A stretch of DNA of 55,064 bases from JAMOQA01 sp964420365 (GCA_964420365.1 CAYQTA010000014.1:1-55064); one strand, 5' to 3'; positions 8,417 to 16,951 are shown, counted from the first letter of the stretch. The notes: a model not told the origin generated them from the sequence alone. Numbers and translations are program-made.

Positions 8417-10257
8417 CGAGCCGGGTGCAGGTCTTCAAGGGCGTCCTGTGGTTCCTCGTCGGTCTCGGCGCGGCCGTCACGATCGTCCGGTTCGTGCGCG
8501 GACTGGGGGCGACGACGGCCCTGACCGACACGACCCCGTGGGGGCTCTGGGTCGGCTTCGACGTGATGGGCGGCGTGGCGCTCGCGGCGGGAGGGTTCGT
8601 GGTCGCGGCGATCGTGCACATCTTCCACCGGAAGAAGTACGAGCCGATCGCGCGCCCCGCCATCCTGACGGCGATGCTGGGATACGCGGCCGTCGTCGTC
8701 GGACTGATCTACGACCTGGGCCTGCCCTGGAACATCTGGCATCCCCTGATCTTCTGGAACCCGCGCTCGCCCCTCTTCGAGGTGGCGTGGTGCGTGATGC
8801 TCTACCTGACGGTCCTCGTGCTCGAGTTCTCGCCGGTGTTCCTCGAGCGGACCAGGTTCCAGTCGGCGTACCGGGCGCTGCTGCGCCTGCAGTTGCCGCT
8901 GATCGTCCTCGGGATCGCCCTCTCGACGCTGCACCAGTCGTCGCTGGGGACCCTGCTCCTGATCATGCCGTTCCGGCTTCATCCCCTCTGGTACACGTCC
9001 CTGTTGCCGGAGATGTTCTTCGTCTCCGCCATCTGCCTGGGGCTCTCGATGGTGATCCTCGAGTCCTCGGTGACCTCGTGGCTGTACCGGAAGAAGCCGG
9101 AGACGGAGATGCTCGCGGGGCTCGCGCGGATCGCGACGTTCGCGCTGGGCTTCTACGTCCTGTTCCGCGGCTGGGACCTGTGGCGCCAGGGGAAGCTCGG
9201 CCTGCTGACGGAAGGGTCGTTCGAGAGCCGGCTCTTCATCGTCGAGATGCTGCTGTCGGCCGTCGTGCCGCTGGTTCTCTTCGCGGTTCCGCGGGTGCGA
9301 CGTTCCGAGACCGGCGTCTTTCTCGCGGCGGCGATGAGCGTCGTCGGGTTCGTCCTGGACCGGATCGACGCCTCGGGCCTGGCGCAGGTGTGGGCCACGC
9401 GGTCGACGTACTTCCCGGCCTGGACCGAGTTCGCCGTCAGCATCGGGATCGTCGCCGGTTTCACGCTCATCTACCTCTTCATCCAGGAGCACTTCCCGGT
9501 GGAGGAGGACCTCGCGGACGAGCTGGCCGAGCTGCGCCGCTACCAGCTCTTCGAGCTGCCCCGCTTCGATCGGCAGCACCTGATCTGGCTCGGTGATCCC
9601 GGCTTCTGCGCGCGGCGGATCTTCTCGCTCCTCTTCGGCGTGGCGCTGGGGATCGGGCTCGCGTTCACGCCCTGGAGCCCCCTGGTGGCGAGGACCCCCG
9701 TGGAGCGGGCCCGGGGCGGCGACGTGCTCCGGGTGGGCTTCCCGGCAGGGACCGTGCAGTTCCCGCACGCCGCCCACATCGAGCGGATCGGGAAGGAGCG
9801 GGGCGGCCGCGACCGTGGTTGCGCCGCGTGCCATCACCTGGTGAAGCCGGGGGACAGGGGGACGCCCTGCTCCGAGTGTCACGCGGACATGTACCTGCCG
9901 ACCCGGATCTTCGACCACGAGCTCCACGTGGACCGGACGGGAGGCAACGCCGGCTGCGGCGAGTGCCACCCGCCGGGCCGGCCGAAGGCGGCCGGGTCCG
10001 CGAAGGCCTGCCAGGACTGCCATCGCAGGGACATGATGACGGAGAACGAGCGGGTGAAGGAGTTCCGCCGGGCCGCGGCCCCCGGCCTGCGACGGGCCGC
10101 CCACGGGATCTGCATCCCCTGCCACGAGCGGGCGGCGAAGCGGCCGGGCGCGAAGAAGCCGGACCTCCACCGGTGCGCGACCTGCCACAGGACCCCCGTG
10201 CCCCACCTGGAGCAACTGCTCGAGGCACGGCGGCAGGCCGCCCTGCGGCGTGAGTAG
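8413..10257 (+). CDS. NrfD/HmcC-type quinone subunit fused to a six-heme cytochrome c
   Basis: This 614-residue protein starts with ATG overlapping the previous stop. Residues about 1-365 form an NrfD/PsrC-type membrane domain with eight to ten helices. One more helix near residues 405-422 leads to a hydrophilic tail. The tail has six CxxCH heme sites between about residues 470 and 592: CAACH, CSECH, CGECH, CQDCH, CIPCH and CATCH. Extra histidines before the sites suggest bis-His ligation. In known Hmc, Tmc and DsrMKJOP complexes the NrfD protein and the multiheme cytochrome are separate. Here DsrP-like and DsrJ-like roles appear joined in one chain, so periplasmic electrons can enter the quinone module directly. 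It closes the four-gene operon. Confidence 0.88.
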   Translation: MTSRVQVFKGVLWFLVGLGAAVTIVRFVRGLGATTALTDTTPWGLWVGFDVMGGVALAAGGFVVAAIVHIFHRKKYEPIARPAILTAMLGYAAVVVGLIYDLGLPWNIWHPLIFWNPRSPLFEVAWCVMLYLTVLVLEFSPVFLERTRFQSAYRALLRLQLPLIVLGIALSTLHQSSLGTLLLIMPFRLHPLWYTSLLPEMFFVSAICLGLSMVILESSVTSWLYRKKPETEMLAGLARIATFALGFYVLFRGWDLWRQGKLGLLTEGSFESRLFIVEMLLSAVVPLVLFAVPRVRRSETGVFLAAAMSVVGFVLDRIDASGLAQVWATRSTYFPAWTEFAVSIGIVAGFTLIYLFIQEHFPVEEDLADELAELRRYQLFELPRFDRQHLIWLGDPGFCARRIFSLLFGVALGIGLAFTPWSPLVARTPVERARGGDVLRVGFPAGTVQFPHAAHIERIGKERGGRDRGCAACHHLVKPGDRGTPCSECHADMYLPTRIFDHELHVDRTGGNAGCGECHPPGRPKAAGSAKACQDCHRRDMMTENERVKEFRRAAAPGLRRAAHGICIPCHERAAKRPGAKKPDLHRCATCHRTPVPHLEQLLEARRQAALRRE

Positions 10258-10293
10258 CGGCGGAAGCCTTCCGTTACCCGGGCGAAACGCCGC

Positions 10294-10319
10294 CGCCCCG
10301 GGGCTCCGGCCCCGGGGCG
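10294..10319 (+). terminator. Terminator-like hairpin after the Hmc-like operon
   Basis: A perfect 10-bp GC stem (10294-10303 with 10310-10319) has a 6-base loop, placed between the cytochrome stop and the next sigma-54 promoter. There is no T-run. Confidence 0.55.
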
Positions 10320-10383
10320 ATTCGTGCAGGCCTAACACGTTGTCCTGTCGCCAGTTCCGAGCGGAGCCCCGATGTCCGGCGCA

Positions 10384-10399
10384 TGGCACGTCGGTTGCA
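10384..10399 (+). promoter_or_regulatory. Sigma-54 promoter for the transporter-dsrAB operon
   Basis: TGGCAC-N5-TTGC followed by A matches the consensus completely. It lies 41 bases before the ATG at 10441, and dsrA follows the transporter by 37 bases, so it is the best candidate promoter for dsrAB here. Confidence 0.85.
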
Positions 10400-10440
10400 T
10401 CGATCCGGGTGGACCGGAGGGCCCACCCGAGGAGGTTCCG

Positions 10441-12030
10441 ATGGGCAGCGCGCTCGAGAAACTCTGGAAAACCGAGGACTGGTGGGCGGTATGGCTCGGC
10501 CTGGGGATCGTCATCCTCGCGCTTGCCGTCTTCGTGTCGGGGGGGACGATCAAGGGCTGGGCGGTGACGCCCGGGACCTGGTCGGACTTCCCGGCCCTCG
10601 CGGCCGACCTGGCGAAGCACTTCTCCGGCTTCCTGGTCGTCTTCCTGCTCTTCGGGGCGGTCTTCACGGTCTCGATGGCGATCATGGGCCGCCCCGTCGG
10701 CCAGTTCATCCCGGGGTTCGTCATCCTGTTCCTCGGGTCGCTGGCGATCTTCTACCTTGCCGGTTGGCAGGTGATGAAGCGGCTCGACCTGGGGGCGCCG
10801 CTGCTCGCCCTGCTGATCGGGCTGATCATCGGCAACCTGGTCAAGCTTCCCGACTGGTTCAAGACGGCTCTCCGCACGGAGTACTACATCAAGACGGGAA
10901 TCGTGCTGCTCGGCGCGACGCTGCCGCTGACCCTGATCTTTTCCGCCGGGCCGATCGCCTTCGTGCAGGCGACGATCGTGTCGGTCTGCACCTGGCTGAC
11001 GATCTTCCTCGCGGCGACGAAGCTGTTCGGCCTCGAGCCGCAGTTCGGAGCGGTGCTCGGTGCGGGCGGAGCGGTCTGCGGGGTGTCGGCCTCGATCGCC
11101 GTCGGCGGGTCGGTGAAGGCGCACAAGGACCACATCGCGATCGGGATCGGCGTCGTGTCGATCTGGGCGATCGTGATGATCTTCACGCTCACGTTCGTCT
11201 GCAAGGCGCTCGTTCCCGACGCGATCTCCCCCGGCCAGGCGGGCGCCTGGGTCGGGACGTCCGAGTTCGCCGACGCGGCCGGCTTCGCCGTCGTCGCGGA
11301 GCTCTCCGAGAAGTTCGGTGACTCCCCGATCAACACCTTCACCCTGATGAAGGTGATCGGCCGTGACATCTGGATCGGCATCTGGTGCCTCGTGCTCTCC
11401 GTCGTGTCGATCACGATGTGGGAGAAGGGCGACCCGAAGGCCGACTCCGACCGGGTCCGCGCCAGCGTCATCTGGGAGCGATTCCCCAAGTTCGTCATCG
11501 GCTTCTTCCTCGCCTCGGTGATCATGACCTTCGCCACGACGGCGCTGCGACCGGCGACCCACGTCGGCGTGGCTCCCCTCCAGGGGACGTACAAGACGAA
11601 GATGAAGAAGATCCACTACGACGCCGACTTCTCCACCTACCAGGTCCCCCCGGGCTACGAGGACAAGCTCGAGATCGACCTGGAGAAGGGCGTCCTGCGC
11701 TACCGGGGCGAGATGACCCTCCAGGACCTGGACGTGCTCAAGCGCAACACGACGAGCGAGGACCAGGTCTGGGCGCTGAACAACCTGCGCTACAAGTCCA
11801 ACTGGTTCGAGAGCGAGCTGAAGTCGAAGGCGATCGTCCCGATCAAGAAGCTCCGGTCCTGGGCGTTCGTCATCTGCTTCCTCGGCATCGGGCTCTCGAC
11901 CCGGATCGCGGACCTGCTGACGTTCGGGCTGAAGCCGTTCTGGGCGTTCACGATCGGCGTGCTCGTGAACGTGCCGCTCGGCTACATCCTCTCGACGATC
12001 GTCTTCGCCGACTACTGGTCGAGGATCTGA
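10441..12030 (+). CDS. YeiH/UPF0324-type putative sulfate/sulfite transporter
   Basis: The ATG at 10441 follows a GAGGAGG site; an earlier in-frame start would place the promoter inside the gene. The 529-residue protein has about ten hydrophobic helices and the family core GAGGAVCGVSASIAVGGSV near residues 217-236. The family (conserved hypothetical 698) is annotated as putative sulfate exporters, from links to taurine and sulfur metabolism; transport has rarely been shown. Most members have about 350 residues. This one has an N-terminal extension and a hydrophilic stretch of roughly 100 residues (about 365-470) before the last two helices. Its place directly before dsrA under the same promoter suggests it moves sulfite, sulfate or a related anion for sulfite reduction. 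Confidence 0.75.
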   Translation: MGSALEKLWKTEDWWAVWLGLGIVILALAVFVSGGTIKGWAVTPGTWSDFPALAADLAKHFSGFLVVFLLFGAVFTVSMAIMGRPVGQFIPGFVILFLGSLAIFYLAGWQVMKRLDLGAPLLALLIGLIIGNLVKLPDWFKTALRTEYYIKTGIVLLGATLPLTLIFSAGPIAFVQATIVSVCTWLTIFLAATKLFGLEPQFGAVLGAGGAVCGVSASIAVGGSVKAHKDHIAIGIGVVSIWAIVMIFTLTFVCKALVPDAISPGQAGAWVGTSEFADAAGFAVVAELSEKFGDSPINTFTLMKVIGRDIWIGIWCLVLSVVSITMWEKGDPKADSDRVRASVIWERFPKFVIGFFLASVIMTFATTALRPATHVGVAPLQGTYKTKMKKIHYDADFSTYQVPPGYEDKLEIDLEKGVLRYRGEMTLQDLDVLKRNTTSEDQVWALNNLRYKSNWFESELKSKAIVPIKKLRSWAFVICFLGIGLSTRIADLLTFGLKPFWAFTIGVLVNVPLGYILSTIVFADYWSRI

Positions 12031-12067
12031 GGCAACGCCGGAGGGAGTGTCCCCCAAAGGAGTGACG

Positions 12068-13267
12068 ATGAGCGAGAAGAAGAGAGCCACGCCCCTGCTC
12101 GACGAGCTGGAGAAGGGACCCTGGCCCAGCTTCGTGAAGGAGATCAAGAAGGAGGACGAGCGCCCGATGGTCCAGGACCTGCTCGGCCAGCTCGAGCGGT
12201 CCTACGAGGAGCACATCGGGCACTGGAAGCACGGCGGTCTCGTCGGCGTGATGGGGTACGGCGGCGGCGTGATCGGGCGGTACTCCGATCTCCCCGAGGA
12301 GTTCCCGGAGGTCGCGGAGTTCCACACGTACCGGGTGAACCAGCCCTCCGGCTGGTTCTACACCTCGGACGCGCTGCGGACCCTCTGCGACATCTGGGAC
12401 AGGCACGGCTCGGGCCTGACCAACATGCACGGGTCGACCGGGGACATCATCTTCCTCGGGTCGAAGACCGAGGCGCTGGAACCGTGCTTCGCCGACCTGA
12501 CCGCGGCCGGATGGGACCTGGGCGGCTCGGGCTCCGACGTGCGGACCCCGTCCTGTTGCGTCGGTCCGGCGCGGTGCGAGTGGGCCTGCTACGACACGCT
12601 GGCGGCCTGCTACGACATCACGCAGACCTACCAGGACGAGCTGCACCGCCCGATGTTCCCCTACAAGTTCAAGTTCAAGTTCTCCGGGTGCCCGAACGAT
12701 TGCGTGGCGGCGATCGCCCGCTCGGACATGTCGATCATCGGCACCTGGAAGGACGACATCCAGGTCGACCAGGAGGCCGTCCGCCAGTACGCGAAGGACG
12801 GGGTCGACATCCAGCGCGAGGTCTGCGAGATGTGCCCGACGCGGTGCATCCGCTGGGACGGCGAGACGCTGGAGATCGACAACGAGGAGTGCGTCAAGTG
12901 CATGCACTGCATCAACGTCATGCCGAGGGCGCTGGCTCCCGGGAAGGAGCGGGGCGCGGCGATCCTGATCGGCGCGAAGGCCCCGATCATCGGCGGCGCC
13001 CTCCTCTCGTCGGTCTTCGTCCCGTTCATCGAGATGAAACCGCCCTTCGAGGAGATCAAGGAGCTGGCGGAGGCGATCTGGGACTTCTGGGGTGAGCACG
13101 GCAAGAACCGCGAGCGTGTCGGCGAGTTCATCCAGCGCGTCGGCCTGGGGAACTTCCTGGAGGCGATCGGGCTCGACCCCGTGCCGGAGATGATCGCCCA
13201 CCCCAGGACCAACCCCTACATCTTCTTCGACGAGGACATGGACGAGGAAGACGAGGACGAGGAGTAG
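12068..13267 (+). CDS. dsrA: Dissimilatory sulfite reductase alpha subunit
   Basis: The ATG at 12068 is preceded by AAAGGAG and gives a 399-residue DsrA of normal length. The siroheme-[4Fe-4S] ligands follow the expected C-x5-C...C-x3-C pattern: Cys164 and Cys170 in CCVGPARC, and Cys208 and Cys212 in SGCPNDC. An inserted ferredoxin domain carries CEMCPTRC and CVKCMHC. With DsrB it reduces sulfite by steps, passing sulfur to DsrC as a trisulfide in the cytoplasm. The C-terminus ends in a run of acidic residues (DEDMDEEDEDEE), longer than I would expect. dsrB begins 34 bases downstream. The presence of dsrD in the same operon supports a reductive enzyme. Confidence 0.97.
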   Translation: MSEKKRATPLLDELEKGPWPSFVKEIKKEDERPMVQDLLGQLERSYEEHIGHWKHGGLVGVMGYGGGVIGRYSDLPEEFPEVAEFHTYRVNQPSGWFYTSDALRTLCDIWDRHGSGLTNMHGSTGDIIFLGSKTEALEPCFADLTAAGWDLGGSGSDVRTPSCCVGPARCEWACYDTLAACYDITQTYQDELHRPMFPYKFKFKFSGCPNDCVAAIARSDMSIIGTWKDDIQVDQEAVRQYAKDGVDIQREVCEMCPTRCIRWDGETLEIDNEECVKCMHCINVMPRALAPGKERGAAILIGAKAPIIGGALLSSVFVPFIEMKPPFEEIKELAEAIWDFWGEHGKNRERVGEFIQRVGLGNFLEAIGLDPVPEMIAHPRTNPYIFFDEDMDEEDEDEE

Positions 13268-13301
13268 CGGCCCTCGGCCGGCACGCGACAGGAGGCTTCC
13301 C

Positions 13302-14378
13302 ATGGCCCAGGCGGAAAGAAAGACCGATATCGGACCTCCCCACTACGAGCAGTTCCTGCCGGAGATCATCAAGAAGAACTACGGCAAGTGGAAGTACCAC
13401 GAGATTCCCGAGCCCGGCGTGCTGCTTCACGTGGCCGAGAGCGGTGACAGGCTCTGGTCCGTGCGGGCGGCGACGCCGCGCCTGCTCAGCATCCAGACGA
13501 TCCGCTTCTTCGCGGACCTGGCGGACAAGTACTGCGGCGGGCACCTGCGGTTCACCAGCCGGCACAACGTCGAGTTCCTGGTGACCGACGAGGCCAACGT
13601 CCGGCCGCTCAAGGAGGAGCTGGAGCAGAACGGGTACCCGGTCGGCGGCACCGGGAACTCGATCTCGGCGATCGTCCACACGCAGGGATGGGTGCACTGC
13701 CACTCCTCGGCGTCCGACGCGTCGGGCGTCGTGAAGTCGCTGATGGACGAGCTGTTCCCCCACTTCAAGAACATGGACCTGCCGGCGAAGCTGCGGATCG
13801 CGTTCGCCTGCTGCCTGAACATGTGCGGGGCCGTCCACTGCTCGGACATCGCGGTGCTGGGCGTGCACACGCGCCCGCCGCGCGTCGACCACGACGAGCT
13901 CCCGAAGGTGTGCGAGGTGCCGACCCTCGTCTCCTCGTGCCCGACCGGCGCGATCCGGCCGGCGACGGTCAACGGCAAGCCTTCGGTGGAGGTCGAGGAG
14001 CAGCAGTGCATGTACTGCGGCAACTGCTACACCGTCTGCCCGGCGATGAAGATCAACAACGCGGAGACGGACGGGATCTCGATCTGGGTCGGCGGCAAGG
14101 TGAGCAACGCCCGCTCCGAGCCGATGTTCTCCAAGCTGGTGATCCCGTACCTGCCGAACAACCCGCCGCGGTGGCCGGAGGTCGTCGAGGCGGTGAAGCA
14201 CCTCGTCGAGGTGTACGCGAAGCACGCGCGGAAGCACGAGCGGATGGGGGAGTGGATCGAACGGATCGGCTGGCCGCGGTTCTTCAAGCTCGCCGGCCTG
14301 CCGTTCACCAAGTACCACATCGATGACTTCACCCACGCGGGCGAGACCTACAAGCGGTCCGTCCACCTGAAGCGTTGA
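13302..14378 (+). CDS. dsrB: Dissimilatory sulfite reductase beta subunit
   Basis: This 358-residue DsrB begins after an AGGAGG site. It shows the beta-subunit motif CCLNMCGAVHC near residues 168-178, the stretch HTQGWVHCHSSASDASG upstream of it, and a ferredoxin domain with SCPTGAI and CMYCGNCYTVCP. It forms the A2B2 core with DsrA and supplies the catalytically active siroheme in studied enzymes. A strong hairpin lies between its stop and dsrD. No frameshift or missing ligand is seen. Confidence 0.97.
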   Translation: MAQAERKTDIGPPHYEQFLPEIIKKNYGKWKYHEIPEPGVLLHVAESGDRLWSVRAATPRLLSIQTIRFFADLADKYCGGHLRFTSRHNVEFLVTDEANVRPLKEELEQNGYPVGGTGNSISAIVHTQGWVHCHSSASDASGVVKSLMDELFPHFKNMDLPAKLRIAFACCLNMCGAVHCSDIAVLGVHTRPPRVDHDELPKVCEVPTLVSSCPTGAIRPATVNGKPSVEVEEQQCMYCGNCYTVCPAMKINNAETDGISIWVGGKVSNARSEPMFSKLVIPYLPNNPPRWPEVVEAVKHLVEVYAKHARKHERMGEWIERIGWPRFFKLAGLPFTKYHIDDFTHAGETYKRSVHLKR

Positions 14379-14384
14379 CCGGGA

Positions 14385-14417
14385 CCGGCCCCCGGGAGCG
14401 GGGCTCCCGGGGGCCGG
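14385..14417 (+). promoter_or_regulatory. Strong intra-operon hairpin between dsrB and dsrD
   Basis: A perfect 15-bp GC stem (14385-14399 with 14403-14417) has only a 3-base loop. It begins six bases after the dsrB stop and ends six bases before the dsrD ribosome site. It could protect the dsrAB message, pause transcription or lower dsrD expression. No T-run follows, so read-through is likely. Confidence 0.65.
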
Positions 14418-14433
14418 CAGCCAGGAGGTGACC

Positions 14434-14673
14434 ATGAGCCAGCCCACGGTCGAGGAAGTCGCCGAGGCGATGTACGAGCTGGTCAAGGAGACCCATGGCA
14501 AGAAGAACCTCAAGGCCATGGACCTGACCAAGGCGATGATCCAGAAGTTCGGCGAGGACAACTGCGACAAGAAGCTGTGCAAGCAGGCGATCCGGCAGCT
14601 GATCGACTCCGGTCGCTGCATCTACAGCTACGTGGGCGGCAGCTACATCACGCTGCCGCCGGACCAGGCGTGA
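14434..14673 (+). CDS. dsrD: DsrD, allosteric activator of sulfite reductase
   Basis: The 79-residue protein is of standard DsrD length and matches the winged-helix family throughout (MDLTKAMIQKFG, KLCKQAIRQLIDSGRC, YSYVGGSYI). The ATG at 14434 is chosen because AGGAGG lies six bases before it; a GTG two codons earlier overlaps that site. DsrD binds DsrAB and raises its activity, and it is a marker of organisms that reduce sulfite rather than oxidise sulfur. It sits directly after dsrB, as in many sulfate reducers. Confidence 0.95.
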   Translation: MSQPTVEEVAEAMYELVKETHGKKNLKAMDLTKAMIQKFGEDNCDKKLCKQAIRQLIDSGRCIYSYVGGSYITLPPDQA

Positions 14674-14710
14674 GGCCGGCAGGTCCGATGACCCGGACCG
14701 GGAGGGAGCC

Positions 14711-15151
14711 ATGACCGAGAAGCCGAAGGGGCCGGAGCGCATCCAGCGGGTCGTCGACCTGCTGCGCCACTGGCAGAAGATCGAGCGGGAGGCGATCGAG
14801 AGCTGCGCGGAGATCATGGAGAAGACGGACAATCCCCTGATCCGGCAGATCATGGAGATCATCCGGAACGACTCCGTCCAGCACCATCGCGTCCAGCAGT
14901 TCCTGATCGACACGCTGACGACGACACCGGTCTCCCTCAAGCCGGAGGAGCTGGCCCTGGTCTGGGACGAGATCGTCAAGCACGACGAGATGGAGCGGAA
15001 GGTCATCGAGCTGGCGGAGGAGGCGCGGGACGAGTGCCGGATGTTCGTCCAGCGCGCGCTGCTCGACTACCTGATCTACGACGAGAAGAAGCACGACAAG
15101 CTGCTCCAGGACCTCGAGAACTTCAAGAAGAACCTCTACCCGTACGGCTGA
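14711..15151 (+). CDS. Ferritin-like helical-bundle protein in the dsr operon
   Basis: This 146-residue all-helical protein has a ferritin-like repeat of acidic and histidine ligands: ExxxxE (EREAIES) with DSVQHHRV in the first half, and DEMER with DEKKHDKL in the second. This is the spacing of a four-helix bundle that could hold two metal ions, as in rubrerythrin-like or bacterioferritin-like proteins. The rubredoxin domain of rubrerythrin is absent. GGAGG precedes the ATG and the gene lies 37 bases after dsrD, inside the dsr operon. Possible roles are iron handling for the siroheme and Fe-S enzymes, or oxygen and peroxide defence. It is not a recognised dsr gene, and the family call rests on motif spacing. 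Confidence 0.65.
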   Translation: MTEKPKGPERIQRVVDLLRHWQKIEREAIESCAEIMEKTDNPLIRQIMEIIRNDSVQHHRVQQFLIDTLTTTPVSLKPEELALVWDEIVKHDEMERKVIELAEEARDECRMFVQRALLDYLIYDEKKHDKLLQDLENFKKNLYPYG

Positions 15152-15220
15152 TCCGCTCCCGGGACGGGTGGCCCGTGGCGGCGCCGGCGGGGCCGCGACG
15201 GGACCCGAGCGAGGCGAACC

Positions 15221-16951
15221 ATGGGACTGCTCAAGAAGAAGAAAAAGAAGAAGGGCTTCGTCCCCCGCTTCTCCGGGGGCGGAGGCTCCGGCTCGGAGAT
15301 CTCCCCGCTGCGGCCGCAGGCCGTCGAGAAGCGCCCTCCCTGCCAGGGGAACTGTCCATCGGGGAACGACATCCGGGGCTGGCTGACGGTCATCGCCGAG
15401 CGGGAGAAGACGGGGCTCTCCCTCGAGGAGGCCCTCGACCGGGCCTGGCAGATCGAGGTCGAGACGAACCCCTTCCCGGCCGTGATGGGCCGCGTCTGCC
15501 CGCACCCCTGCCAGGAGCACTGCAACCGGGAGGAGAAGGACGGCGCGGTCGAGATCAACTCGGTGGAGCGGTTCATCGGGGACTGGGGAATCGAGCGGAA
15601 GCTCGCCCTGCGCAGGCTGGCCGACCCGGGCAGCCGGGGGCGGAAGGTGGCCGTCATCGGGGCCGGGCCCGCGGGCCTCTCGTGCGCGTACCAGCTCGCC
15701 CGCCGCGGGTACGGGGTGACGGTCTACGAGGCGTACGACAGGCCCGGGGGCATGCTGCGCTACGGGATTCCGGTCTACCGGCTGCCACGGGAGGTCCTGG
15801 ACGCGGAGATCGAGCGGATCCTCGGGCTGGGCGTGGAGCTCAGGTGCGGCGTGCGCGTCGGGCAGGACGTCTCCCTCGACGACCTGCGGCGGGAATACGA
15901 CGCGGTCTTCGTCGGCATCGGGGCCCACAAGGGAAAGACGATGGGAATCCCGGGCGAGGACGGCCCGGGGGTCTACACCGGGACGGAGTTCCTCGCCCGC
16001 GTGAACTCGGGCGAGACCATCGACGTCGGCGAGCGCGTGGTGGTCGTCGGCGGCGGGGACACCGCGATCGACGCGGCACGCGTCTGCCTGCGCCTGTCGA
16101 TGGACGCGGCGACGGTCTCCCGGAGGAGCGGCGCCGAGGTGACGATCCTCTACCGCCGGACGCGCGCCGAGATGCCCGCCATCGAGCGCGAGATCGTCGA
16201 GGCGCTGGAGGAGGGGATCCGCATCGAGTTCCTCGCCGCCCCGGCGCGGATCGAGCGCGGTCCGGACGGCAGGATCGCGAAGCTCGTCGTCCAGCGGATG
16301 GAGCTCGGCGAGCCGGACGAGTCGGGCCGTCGCCGGCCGATCCCGGTCGAGGGCGACGTCTTCGAGATGGAGGCCGACACCGTCGTCATGGCGGTCAGCC
16401 AGCAGCCCGACTGGTCGACCCTCGGGGTGGCGGGCGAGGAGGGTTCCTGGCGCGACGTCGACGAGTGGGGTCGCACCCCGATCGAGAAGGTCTGGTCCGG
16501 GGGGGACCTGCTCAGCCTCGGCCTGGCGACGATCGCGATCGGCCAGGGGCGCCGGGCGGCGGAGTCGATCCACTCCGCCCTGTCCGGGGAACCGCTTCCG
16601 GCCGCCGACGCGCGCCCGGAGATCGGGCCCGACCGGATCCTCAAGGACTTCTACGACCCGAAGCCGCCGGCCGAGCGGAAGATCCTTTCCGCCGAGGAGC
16701 GGCTGGCCCGCCCGCTCGACGAGGTCGACCTGGGAATCTCGAGGGAACAGGTCCTCGAGGAAGTGACCCGCTGCTTCTCCTGCGGGCTCTGCTTCGGGTG
16801 CGAGCGGTGCTGGATGTACTGCCAGAACAACTGCTTCAAGAAGGTCGGCGAGCCGGGTCCCGGGCACTACTACACGATCGATCTCTCCACCTGCGACGGT
16901 TGCAAGAAGTGCGCCGAGGAGTGCCCCTGCGGCTTCCTCGACCTGGTGTGA
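15221..16951 (+). CDS. dsrL: DsrL-like NAD(P)H-dependent flavoprotein oxidoreductase
   Basis: The 576-residue protein belongs to the glutamate-synthase small-subunit family. An N-terminal Fe-S region (CQGNCPSGNDI, CPHPCQEHC) leads to the FAD fold (IGAGPAGLSCAY near residue 146), the NAD(P)H fold (VVVGGGDTAIDAAR) and a second FAD-contact site (SGGDLLSLG). It ends in two ferredoxin motifs (CFSCGLCFGCERC and CDGCKKCAEECPCG). This is the DsrL layout. DsrL couples NAD(P)H to the DsrAB/DsrC system, and one subtype occurs in sulfate reducers. The N-terminus has an odd run of seven lysines (LLKKKKKKKGF). The position between dsrD and dsrN supports the call. Subtype cannot be settled without a tree. 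Confidence 0.78.
   Translation: MGLLKKKKKKKGFVPRFSGGGGSGSEISPLRPQAVEKRPPCQGNCPSGNDIRGWLTVIAEREKTGLSLEEALDRAWQIEVETNPFPAVMGRVCPHPCQEHCNREEKDGAVEINSVERFIGDWGIERKLALRRLADPGSRGRKVAVIGAGPAGLSCAYQLARRGYGVTVYEAYDRPGGMLRYGIPVYRLPREVLDAEIERILGLGVELRCGVRVGQDVSLDDLRREYDAVFVGIGAHKGKTMGIPGEDGPGVYTGTEFLARVNSGETIDVGERVVVVGGGDTAIDAARVCLRLSMDAATVSRRSGAEVTILYRRTRAEMPAIEREIVEALEEGIRIEFLAAPARIERGPDGRIAKLVVQRMELGEPDESGRRRPIPVEGDVFEMEADTVVMAVSQQPDWSTLGVAGEEGSWRDVDEWGRTPIEKVWSGGDLLSLGLATIAIGQGRRAAESIHSALSGEPLPAADARPEIGPDRILKDFYDPKPPAERKILSAEERLARPLDEVDLGISREQVLEEVTRCFSCGLCFGCERCWMYCQNNCFKKVGEPGPGHYYTIDLSTCDGCKKCAEECPCGFLDLV

Noticed and set aside
8200..12147. Minus-strand reading frame of more than 1300 codons
   Set aside because: It is antisense to four clear genes, has low-complexity Arg/Asp/Gly-rich sequence and no family motif. 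Such frames are common in DNA this rich in GC.
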